Shown one piece after another: positions 34,633-44,839 of a stretch of DNA of 64,000 bases (its first letter is position 1; every line of letters begins with the position of its first letter). The translations under genes and the position numbers were made by a program. Source of the DNA: Aegilops tauschii subsp. strangulata (Eukaryota > Streptophyta > Magnoliopsida > Poales > Poaceae); NCBI RefSeq assembly GCF_002575655.3, contig NC_053040.3, forward strand, positions 461,018,780 to 461,082,779, written 5' to 3'. The notes below the pieces were generated by a model. It was not told where the DNA came from and made no database searches. It saw nothing but the letters and a program-made list of their open reading frames with translations.

Positions 34633-34774
34633 GCTCGTGCTGTCTAATCAAACAGCTGCACGCACGCCACCGAGTATGGTTAAATTTCGACACGGTAAAT
34701 ATAATACAACCGTTTGCGATATTAACGTGTCAGCTTTTTGTTTCAAAAAGGACTTCGTTGGCTACTAATGTGTG

Positions 34775-36905
34775 CGCCTCTTCTCAAACTGGACGATTTT
34801 TTTACCACGGCATATATGTGCCATGTCATGAAACCATGCGAAGTTTCATGTTTTTTGGGTGACTTTCTTATTTACTGGGATTTAAAAACCGAGATTCTCA
34901 TTGTTTCAGGACGACGACTAGTTTGTAATTCATTCTCATTCCTTAAACGAGACCTAAACATGCACCCAATGACACATGTATGATTTCCCACCCATTTTGC
35001 TTCACTGGAGCATGTGGTTGTAGTTCAAATTTGAATGATGGACTACATTAAATGCATAGAAAACTTAGTAATTAGTAATATATATATATAATGGCCAAAC
35101 GAACCCTGAACAGTTTCAAATTTCAGCCCGACATGCCTGTTATTCTATGATGCCTATAGAAAACAAAGTTCAAGGCGAGAAGAGGCATCGATTATCGTTT
35201 CGCCCACAAGAGGGGCACGTTTCCCTACCGGAACCACGTGGGTTGCGACATGATCCGGTTTGTAAAAGGCTTGTAATATAGCTTCGCCCAAATTGGAGAA
35301 TTATATATACCATGTAGTGACACCACGCCAAGTTTCATGATTTCCTGGTGAGTTTTGGATTTACAGACATTTAAAAAGCGAGATTCGCACTGTTTGTGGC
35401 CAAGCCAGGACAGCGAGACGGTTGAATTCGTTCCCATTCGTTCCATGGGACCTAAACATGCACCCCAAGGAAACATGTATGTTTTTTCTAGCCATTTTGG
35501 TGCACTGGAGCATGTATTTGTAGTTCGGATTTGAATGATGGACATTAAATGCCTAGAAAACTCAATTAATGAATAAAAAGGTCAAACGAACCCTGAACAA
35601 TTTCAAAGTTCAGCGCGAATCTCCAGTTGTTCCGTGTCACGTGTAGAAGAAAATACGAGGCTAGAAGAGGGAGTGAATATCGTTTGGCCCACAAGGGGAC
35701 ACGTTTCCCTATCGAAACCACGAGGGTTCTTGCGACAGGCTCCGGTTTGTAAGAGGGTGTAATAAAGCTTGGCCCAAATTGGCAATGTTTTTATCACGAC
35801 ATATATGTGCCACGACATGACACCTTGCCACCTTTGATGACTTCCTGATGAGTTTAGGATTTATGGGGACTTAAAAACCGAGATTCGAAATGTTTGAGGA
35901 AGAGCCAGGACACCGGTACGGTTGTGATTCATTCTCATTCCTGGCATGAGACCTAAACATGCACCCAAGGACACATGTATAATTTTTCTAGCCATTTTGG
36001 TGAACTAGAGCATGTATTTGTAGTTTAGATTTGATTATGGACATTAAATGCCTAGGAAACTCAATTAGTGTATAAAAAGGCCGAACAAACCCTAAATAAG
36101 TTTAAATTTCAGCACAGAGATCCTGTGGTTCCATGTTGCCCGTGGAAGAAAATACAAGGCGAAAAGAGGCAGTGTTTACGTTTCGCCCACAAGGGGAACA
36201 CGTTTCCCTATCAGAACCATGAGGCTTCTTTGAGAGAAGCTCCAGTTTTTGTAAGAGGTTTGTAATAAAGCTTGGCCCAAATTGGACAATGTTTTTACCA
36301 CGACATATATGTGCCATGACGTGACACCATGCCACCTTTGATGACTTTCTGGTGAGTTTAGGATTTATGGGGACTTAAAAACCGAGATTCGAAATATTTG
36401 CGTACGAGCCATGACACCAGTACGGTTGTAATTCGTTCCCATTCCTGGCATGGGACCTAAACATGCACCCAAGGACACATGTATAATTTTTCTAGCCATT
36501 TTGGTGAACTGGAGCATGTATTTGTAGTTCAGATCTGAATTATGGACATTAAATGCCTAGAAAACTCAATTAGTGTATAAAAAGGCCAAACGAACCATGA
36601 ATAAGTTTAAATTTCAACACGGATATCCTGTCATTCCATGTTGCCCGTAGAAGAAAATACAAGGTGAAAAGAGGCAGTGATTACGTTTGGCCCACAAGGG
36701 GGACACGTTTCCCAATCGGAACCACGAGGCTTCTTTGAGATAAGCTCCGGTTTGTAAGAGGCTTGTAATAAAACTTGCGCCACAATGGACAAAAAAATTC
36801 CTCGACATATAAGTGCGATGTCGTGACACCATGGCAGGTTTCACGATTTTTAGCTTAGTTTTGGATTTACGGGGATTTAAAAACCGAGATTCTTCTGACG
36901 AAATG
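34775..36905. repeat. 500-bp satellite-like tandem array inside the CACTA element
   Basis: Four full units and a partial fifth. The word around CATATATGTGCCA(T/C) recurs at about 34811, 35305 (degenerate), 35801, 36305 and 36805, giving spacings of about 493, 496, 504 and 501. Each unit also has AAAAACCGAGATTC, ACCTAAACATGCACCC, GGAGCATGTATTTGTAGTT and CACGTTTCCCTA in the same order. Units 3 and 4 are most alike. No protein frame is conserved across units, so the array is non-coding. Confidence 0.85.
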
Positions 36906-36969
36906 TTTTCAAATAGCGCACGGTTCACTCACGAAAGCCGATATTCAATGAAAACTTTGTGGAAACCAT

Positions 36970-37255
36970 ATTTTAAAGTTTCATGAAAATCTGAAAAAAA
37001 ATGTGGGATGTTAAGAAGGTGATGTTTTATTGCGACACAAAATTTCAAGTTCAAAAACATTACGAGATGTGAGTTATGAAAAATACAAATTCCGCCCTGA
37101 ATAGTGACATTACTATTCAACAATATTCAACACTGATTTTGTCTTTTTCATAGCTCACATCTCTTAATGTGTTTCAACTTGAAATTTTGTATGCCAATAA
37201 AACATCATCCTCTTAACATCCCGCATTTTTTGAATTTTTTTTGAAACTTCAAAAT
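36970..37255. repeat. Long imperfect hairpin (fold-back element), arms about 110 bp
   Basis: The left arm (about 36975-37092) and right arm (about 37136-37254) are reverse complements over most of their length. For example, GATGTTAAGAAGGTGATG pairs with CATCATCCTCTTAACATC, and CACAAAATTTCAAGTT pairs with AACTTGAAATTTTGTA. The loop of about 45 bases holds GTGACATTACTATTCAA. It looks like a MITE or fold-back insert at the right edge of the 500-bp array. If transcribed it would form long double-stranded RNA. Confidence 0.75.
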
Positions 37256-38139
37256 ATCTTTTTCTCGTGGTTTTCACCGGTTTCCACCGAATGTTGGTTT
37301 CCGTATGGTATCTCCCCCCCTGCTGTGCGCGCGATCTGAGTCCCGCATTCTGACTGGCCAGAACCCAAACCCCACGGATCGTACGTGTGCACCGTTGGAT
37401 GCTCCCAGATCGAACGGCAACCCTGAGCCCTTTCGACAGCACATGCAGTACATGGGTAAGCACTGTGCGCATGCGTCGTGTAGCTCACGCTTCCTTCTCT
37501 ACTAGGTTTTCATTCAAAACAGGCTACCGTTTCTCGCCACTCCTCTCATCAGTTTCCCGCCTCTTCTCCCGGATATGCATGATGTAGATGTTCGTTTAAT
37601 TCTTATAGTTCATCTCATCCAAAATCAATTAGTTTTGTAAAAAAAACTATTTTAAGATTCATGGAATTGTGCATTGTAAAGGTAAAAACAAAAGGTGACA
37701 ATTCATTTAGAAAAAGAAAGGTTTGGGCAATTAAGATATGGTAGATTCTAGAGAACAAAGGAGAAGTGCTTGTGTTTAGAGGTATGTGCATTATGCTTAA
37801 ATTTAACCATGGAGTCTTCTAGATTGTACATGTGGCAGAATCTGGCGGAATGTAGATGATATCCAACGGCCAGTAGTGCTCGGATTTTCCATCTCTGTAC
37901 CGTCGGATTGGCTTCATCCAACGAGCAACATTCATAGTTATTCGCACACTATATATGTGTATAGATGTATAGATATATATAGATGTGTCCCATGCTAGAC
38001 ATAATAAAGTTTGAGCGCATGCGTGGGACGACCCCCCCCCCCCCCCCCGCTGCCGCCTCGAAGTTGGGAAACTGACATCATAGGTATTGAACCAGGCTTG
38101 GAGTCGGGTACGGTGTTTGGTTTTTAATGTACTTGGCGT
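37256..38139. other. Gene-free stretch in the CACTA body
   Basis: No supported gene. It contains a GC-rich part (37310-37470), an AT-rich part with TATA repeats (37955-37985) and a C run of about 18 bases at 38031-38048. Confidence 0.5.
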
Positions 38140-39140
38140 GGCCCATCGAAGTTGTGCATTTGGGATTTAAACACATCATACACCATCGTACCCATACATA
38201 TTTTCGGGCCGCATGCAGTGTATACGGGGTCTTCTGATCGACCACGTCTCCCTTGTGCGGTTTTTTGTGACGACACAGATATCTGTGGGCTCCCCAAGTG
38301 TATATATATCATCCCTTTGATCGCTAATGAGGGTATGTGTTGGCCATGAATGGATTCCTCCTAGTTCATGTTAGGGCCGGTCACCATCAAATGTCGGTCA
38401 ACCAAAGCTCGAGCTCATGCATTGTCAGGATTCCCTCCCAGATACTCGGATTGCTGGTTTCGACCTACATCAAACCATGCATACGTATCTCGTCCTTAAC
38501 TACCTTGCCTTCATGGTTGTTGTCTGTATCGAGAGGTAGGCACCACATCTAAATTGTACATTATTCTATATTGAAAACACACATCACCCCTTCCCAACGT
38601 ACATCATTTTGGGCCGCATGCAAGAGGTGCTGGTTTTGTGGTCCCTCTCGTGCGATGTTTATGATGGTTCAATCTATTGGCCCAAGCGGTTTATCGACAA
38701 CAACAACTGTCATTTTACCAAACGAAAGATTCATTGGTCCGTCTTATGGTAGGTCATGGCGACATGCATGTATGACCAAAGTATCGATCATTACGTGCAT
38801 CCGCCCCGCTGACACGAAGTGGGAGGTGGTGGGCCAAGTATCCTAGCTAGGTACGACATTATGTCATTATATATATCCTAGCTAGGTGGTTGTTAGGGTG
38901 ATTTCGGGTTTGCGAGGCAAGTACCACCAAAGTTATGCATTGTGTATTTAAAGTTTTAAACATCCCCAATATTCATACATATATTTGGCCACTTCCAGGT
39001 GGTTCTTGACTTCTGGCCCCTCTCATCGATCTTCAATGACGCGCCCAACCGTGGGCCCGCGGGGTCAAAGTTGTGCATTGGAATTTTGAACTTCACATAC
39101 CACCCTTTTCACTCAATATATTTGGGCCACATGCTGGTGT
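38140..39140. repeat. Degenerate repeat family in the CACTA body
   Basis: A block of the form AAGTTGTGCATT...TTTAAAC...CATACATAT-TTTGGGCC-CATGC recurs near 38150, 38555, 38932 and 39068 with much divergence between copies. Following text (CTCTCGTGCGATGT, CTCTCATCGATCTTC) is also related. No coding frame is shared. Confidence 0.55.
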
Positions 39141-39222
39141 GGCTGTCTTTTGACCCTCCCTAACGTTATTTTTTGCTGCAAAGACTCTGATGATCCTCAA
39201 CGGACACGGGGTATCATATCTG

Positions 39223-39552
39223 AACCGTGTGCGATACAAGTGTGATGTGAATCACCACGACCGCGCAAGCGCGAGCAAATTAAGGTGGAGGTACTGGATC
39301 AACCGTGTGCGATGCAAGTGCGCTGAAATCGCCACGACCGCGCAGCGCGAGCAAATTAAGGTGGAGGTACTGGCTCAACCGTGTGCGATGCAAGTGCGCT
39401 GAAATCACCACGACTGTGCAAGCGCGAGCAAAGGGTGGAGGTACTGGCTTAACCGTGTGCGATGCAAGTGCGCTGTAAAACCACCACCCGTGGAAGCTAA
39501 AGGTGGGTAAGTTTATTTGGAAATTAGGACGAACCGTGTGCGATAGACCAGC
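39223..39552. repeat. Right subterminal repeats of the CACTA element, about 77 bp
   Basis: AACCGTGTGCGATGCAAGTG-type units start at 39223, 39301, 39377 and 39451, with the core again at 39535. Between cores stand ACCACGACCGCGC, GCGAGCAAATTAAGGTGG and GGTACTGG. The core shares TGTGCGAT with the left side (32067-32103), linking the two ends. Confidence 0.8.
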
Positions 39553-39731
39553 TAGCGAGAAATATAAAAAACAAACTACCCGCCTTGAGCATTGCAAAAA
39601 TCGGCGGATCCGCGCCACTTTTCCTTATTATCATACACGCATATTGTTATTGGACTGTGCGCGATCTTGGGCACTCCCGCCCCGCATCAATTCCTTTACC
39701 CAAATTTTAGTAGCCGCCGTACTTCAACCGT

Positions 39732-40211
39732 TGAGGGAGTCCTGGACTAAGGGGTCCTCGAGCGTTCGGCCTGTTATCCATGGGCCGGACTGATGGGCTG
39801 TGAAGACATGAAGGCCGAAGACTGTACCCGTGTCCGGATTGGACTCTCCTTGGCATGGAAGGCAAGCTTGGCGACCGATTATGAAGATTCCTTCTTATGT
39901 AACTGACTCTATGTAAACCCTAGATCCCCCCGGTGCCTATATAAACCGGAGGGGTTAGTCCGGAAAGGATATACACATTACCATAGTCATACATGCTAGA
40001 CTTTTAGGGTTTAGCCATTACGATCTCGTGGTAGATCAACTCTTGTAATACTCATATTCATCAAGATCAATCAAGCAGGAAGTAGGGTATTACCTCCATA
40101 GAGAGGGCCCAAACCTGGGTAAACATCGTGTCCCCCGTCTCCTGTTACCATCGATCCTAGACGCACAGTTCGGGACCCCCTACCCGAGATCCGCCGGTTT
40201 TGACACCGACA
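39732..40211 (+). mobile_element. 5' LTR of the Fatima-type element, with TATA box
   Basis: 480 bases from TGAGGGAGTCCTGG to GACACCGACA. The TATA box TATATAAA is at 39938-39945 within the run GCCTATATAAACCGGAGG. The downstream bases TTGGTGCTTTCATTGAGA at 40212 are the presumed primer site, but I cannot name its tRNA. Motifs and length fit my memory of Fatima LTRs. Confidence 0.82.
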
Positions 40212-40258
40212 TTGGTGCTTTCATTGAGATTTCCACTGTGCCGTCGACGAAAGGTTTG

Positions 40259-43200
40259 ATGGCCCCTTCGATCGTCTATAGTGACGCTGTCCAAGGAGAA
40301 TCCTTTCTCCCTGGACAGATTTTCGTGTTCGGCAACTTCGTACTACGGGCCAACTCGCTTGGCCATCTGGAGCAGATCGATAGCTACGCCCCTGGCCACC
40401 AGGTCAGATTTGGAAGCTTGAACTACGTCGCGGATATCCGTGGAGACTTGATCTTCAATGGATTTGAGACCGCAGCGATCGCTCCCCCTCGCCCCGATGA
40501 ACATGACTTAAATCTGTCATCGGATCACATTCAGGAGATGGTTCCTGTTGCTGCAATGGCCTTAGAACCGAAGCAGATCGTGCCATCCGAGGCCGCAGAG
40601 TCCGCGGCGTTGGAGCCGCACACGGACTCGACAACCCGCAATACTTGCGTCCATGGAACTCCGGACTCGTCTCTGGCTATAAGTTCCGAATCTGGTGCGC
40701 CTGCGGACACCGAGCTGGATCGGTTATCGATTTCCGAATTTAGTGCCGCAGACATCTTCCAGCACTCACCTTTGGGCGATGTGCTGAACTCTTTAAAGAA
40801 TTTGTCCTTGGAGAAGGACTCACGGCCGAACTATGTCCGGTTCGATCTAGGGGCTGACGACAGAGAATTTTGCTTCCCACCCGCCACCCACTTCATAGCT
40901 ACCATCGAGGACTTAACCGACGAGCTCGATTATGGCTCCGAATACATCGACGGTATGGACGACGATGCCGACAAGGAGCAAGGCCAAGAACCGCCTTTCA
41001 CTGGGCATTGGAAAACCACCTCTTCGTACGATGTATACATGGTTGACACACCTAAAGGATCTGACGGCGATGACAAAGAAGAGCCAGATGCGAATAAACT
41101 CTCTGAGACGCAGTCCAGGCGCCGGCGCCCCAATCGCCGCTCTAAGCCTCGTCGCTCAAAAGACGGCAACACTGGCACCGGAGAAAATAGTACTCCGGGT
41201 GACGCCGAAAACAATGAAGACCCTGTCGGGGCTACATCCGAACAGGAGGAACATGACAACGGGCAAGATAACCCTGATAAACAGGCCATGCCCAATGACC
41301 CAGATGATGATAGTTATCGTCCAATCTCTGAGGATGATGAGAGCCTCGGCAATGAGGACTTCATCCTGCCTGAGGCACCCCTCGAGCAGGAGCGCTTCAA
41401 GCGCCAGCTCATAGCTACTGCAAGAAGCCTAAAGAAAAAGCAGCAGCAGCTCCAAGCCGATCAAGACCTACTCATCGATAGATGGAACGATGTCCTGGCA
41501 GCCGAAGAATACGGCCTCAAGCACCCAACCAAGAGTTACCCAAAGCGCAGACTGCAACCTCAGTTCGACGAGGAGGCACCAGATCCCTCGTGTAAGGCGG
41601 AACGACCACCATGAGGTCGGGACAGTGCGGCGGACCGACCACCACGAGGTCGGGACAGTGCGGCGGACCAACCACCCAGGGGTCGGGATAAAACGACAAC
41701 TCAGGCCGAACAACAGCCCACCCCACCGCCTCGTAAACATAGGGACATACCAGCTCGGGACCATACATACGACCTTCGGCAGGAATTGGACAGCAGAGCA
41801 GGACACACCAGATCAATCTACGGATCGCGAGAACGCTTCCCTACTCGAGATGACAGCGACCTATTCGGACGTGACAAACCTAGTCACACCCGGGCCGATA
41901 ACCGCAGACGGACTTCATCGGAGGTGCGCCGTGACGCGGCCTGATATAGAGGCGCCGCACACCCTCTCTACTTCACAGATGAGGTGCTGGATCACGAATT
42001 CCCCGAGGGGTTCAAGCCCGTCAACATTGAATCATACGACGGAACAACCGATCCCGCAGTATGGATTGAGGACTTTATTCTTCACATCCACATGGCCCGT
42101 GGAGAGGACCTCCACGCCATCAAATACCTCCCACTAAAGCTCAAAGGGCCAGCTCGACCCTGGCTAAATAGCCTGCCTGAAAATTCCATCAGCAGCTGGG
42201 AGGACTTGGAAGAAGCCTTCCTTGACAACTTCCAAGGTACATATGTCCGGCCACCCGATGCCGATGACTTAAGCCACATAGTTCAACAACCTGGAGAATC
42301 AGCCAGAAAATTCTGGACTATGTTCCTAACCAAAAAGAACCATATCGTTGACTGTCCGGATGCCAAAGCCCTAGCGGCCTTCAAACATAGCATCCGTGAC
42401 GAATGGCTAGCGCGCCACCTCGGCCAAGAAAAGCCGAAGTCTATGGCAGCCCTTACGGCACTCATGACCAGTTTTTGCGCGGGTGAGGACAGCTGGCTGG
42501 CTCGAAGTAAAAATACAGCCAGTGAGGTAGGCCCCACCGAGGCCAAGAACAGCACCGGCAAGCTCTGGTGCAATAGACACAAACGCCGAAGCAATGGCGA
42601 CAACACCGATGACACCACAGTTAACGCCAGATTCAGCGGCTCCAAGTCCGGCCAACGGAAGAAGCCCTACAACAGAAACAATGAAGGACCTTCCAGCCTG
42701 GACCGCATACTCGACCGTCCGTGCCAGATACACGACACCCCAGACAAACAAGCCAATCACACCAATAGAGATTGTTGGGTTTTCAAACAGGCTGGCAAGT
42801 TAAACGCCGAAAACAAAGAAAAGGGATCACAAAGTGAGGACGAGGACGAAGAGCCCCGGCAGCCGAACACCGGGGGGCAGAAGAAATTTCCCCCTCAAGT
42901 CAAAACGGTGAACATGATATACGCTACAGACATCCCCAAAAGGGAGCGTAAGCGAGCCCTTAGGGACGTCTATGCGGTAGAGCCAATCGCCCAAAAATTC
43001 AATCCGTGGTCGTCCTTCCCGATCACCTTCGATCGTCGAGATCACCCAACTAGCATCCGGCATGGCGGTTCAGCCGCACTGGTCCTCGACCCAATCATCG
43101 ACAGATTTCACCTAACACGAGTCCTAATGGACGGTGGTAGCAGCCTCAACCTGCTCTATCAGGACACAGTGCGGAAGATGGGCATTAATCCCTCACGAAT

Positions 43201-43780
43201 CAAACCCACAAAGCTACCTTTAAAGGAGTCATACCAGGCGTTGAGGCCCGCTGCACGGGCTCAATCACGCTGGAGGTGGTCTTCGGTTCTCTGGACAACT
43301 TCCGAAGCGAAGAGTTAATCTTCGATATCGTCCCCTTCCACATCGGCTACCACACACTGCTCGGACGAACCGCGTTTGCTAGATTCAACGCAGTGCCACA
43401 CTATGCTTATCTCAAGCTCAAGATGCCCGGTCCACGCGGCGTCATAACAGTCAATGGCAATACTGAACGCTCCCTCCGAACAGAGGAGCACACCGCCGCC
43501 CTAGCAGTAGAGGTACAGAGCGGCCTTCTCAAGCAGCACCATAGTACGGCTGCCGAGCCCCTGGACATCATTAAGAGGTTCCGGACTACACTGCAACAGG
43601 ACAGCGCGGCTCATCAAGAGCTCGGTTAGCAATTTGGCCTCCGTCCCAGCCCCGATGAAGTAGTGGCATTCGTACCACGCGTACATAATTACGCACTCAA
43701 AATTCCATGGATATCGATGGAGGCACAAGCTAGCCCGGGATCTACAGTTCGGCTAGACCGATCCCGGACACACATATAAC
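40259..43780 (+). pseudogene. Fatima-type gag-protease polyprotein, inactivated
   Basis: From ATG 40259 one frame runs through an acidic N-terminal region to TGA at 41612-41614. The same frame continues past a second TGA at 41942-41944 into the Retrotrans_gag domain (about 42000-42510, with YDGTTDPAVWIEDFILHIHM and ARPWLNSLPENSISSWEDLE). Then come a Cys/His stretch (CQIHDTPDKQANHTNRDCW, about 42720-42775) and an aspartic-protease-like site (RVLMDGGSSLNLLY, about 43115-43160). A frameshift near 43213-43220 moves the rest (VFGSLDNFRSEELIFDIVPF, LLGRTAFARF) into the next frame. Both stops could be CGA to TGA changes. Gag packages the RNA. There is no polymerase after it. Confidence 0.8.
41603..41701 (+). 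repeat. In-frame 33-bp tandem repeat in gag, three units
   Basis: Units start at 41603, 41636 and 41669 and encode an 11-residue repeat of the type PPRGRDSAAD followed by R or Q. The first unit carries TGA instead of CGA, which produces the stop at 41612. Confidence 0.8.
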
Positions 43781-44839
43781 TTTACTATTTCCTTTTTCCC
43801 TTTTTCGCAGGTCTCTCTTATGCGGGCCTCTTTCGACGGCCTGATTAATGGCCCTGTCAAAGGACAAATACACTAGATCGATATGGAGCACATGCGTACA
43901 GGGGCAGCCCTAGAGGCCAATCCAACGATTACTCTATCTGTTTTCAGGACCCACGCACAGCTCGCCTTTAGTTGTGGCATGTCAAATAGCCGGTTGCTTA
44001 TGGCATTACTTTGTACCGATGTGCTTGGACGCATTAACCCAACTATAATGGAAACAGTTCACGATCCAAGTTCAAGGGCCCCAGATCCTATCTCTGTTCT
44101 CCCTCTGTTTTCCTTTAAATTACTTAGCAACCGTACACTCTGGTACGTTTCATATTTGCCAGGGGCTCTCCATCGCCCCACGATACGGCAACAAAGTCCG
44201 AACAATCCTTCAAGATAAGTTCGGCACCCTGAATTTAGCATTATATGCATTGGCTCCGAATCATGTCTTTGGTCAATAGTTGGGCTGCCCGGTTCCTGTG
44301 TTTGCTACCCTACGTTCCGCTAAATCGGCTAGGGTAGTAAAGGGAGAACTACTGCGATTGTGCCCTGTCCTTGACCAGACGAGCGCCTCAGTAGAGAAAG
44401 CCGAAAACTTACTGTCATGATACGGCGAGAGCCAGTCAGCTGTTCGAGGGTTACAAATCGTTGGAGATTTTTTCCGCATTATGCGAAGGATCGGTACCTC
44501 CCGATCAGATGCTGACAACACCCTGGTCCGCATACCAGGGGCTGCGCCCATGTTTTACTATAAAACTCCTATGGCTAAGTGAGGGCGTTTAAGCCGCATA
44601 GTCCGATTGCCTGGTTCATCGCGCTAAACAACTCCTTCAAGGACCATACAATTGGATCAAGATTGTTTAGATTCCATCCCGAACACCTCCGTACTACCTA
44701 TGTGAGGACAGAAGCCGACGACTGGCCAACCCTCAAATTTTATACACCACGGCCGCACAGGGGGAAACAATCAAAACATAAACTATATTTCAAACGAACT
44801 TTGTTTCAGTCATACAAAGCAAAGACAAAACGAATGTTT
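43781..44839. other. Gene-free part of the Fatima-type element
   Basis: Between the gag-protease remnant and the 3' end of the antisense gene. No polymerase motif occurs on either strand. A T/C-rich tract at 43783-43811 ends in GCAG. Confidence 0.55.

Larger units (their letters stand above)
31503..39731. mobile_element. CACTA DNA transposon, left end and body, right terminus missing
   Basis: The left terminus CACTACTGCAGGATGCTGC starts at 31503, preceded by TAG (a possible 3-bp target duplication). Subterminal repeats follow at once (31676-31990) and a second repeat array lies near the other end (39223-39552). The body carries two ORFs (32391-34133), a 500-bp array and a hairpin. I find no TNP-D-type transposase, so it is non-autonomous as seen. 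No ...TAGTG terminus appears before the Fatima LTR begins at 39732. The CACTA class is well supported; the family name is not known to me. Confidence 0.8.

Noticed and set aside
34775..36905. CRISPR-like array
   Set aside because: Units of 500 bp are repeated whole with no alternating repeat and spacer; the genome is a plant's.
38031..38048. C run (also 30627-30642, 51943-51961)
   Set aside because: Simple homopolymer tracts, common assembly trouble spots, without further structure.
44059..44551. Short minus-strand frames downstream of the antisense gene
   Set aside because: No splice-compatible join, no motif, and they lie after the stop of the last exon.
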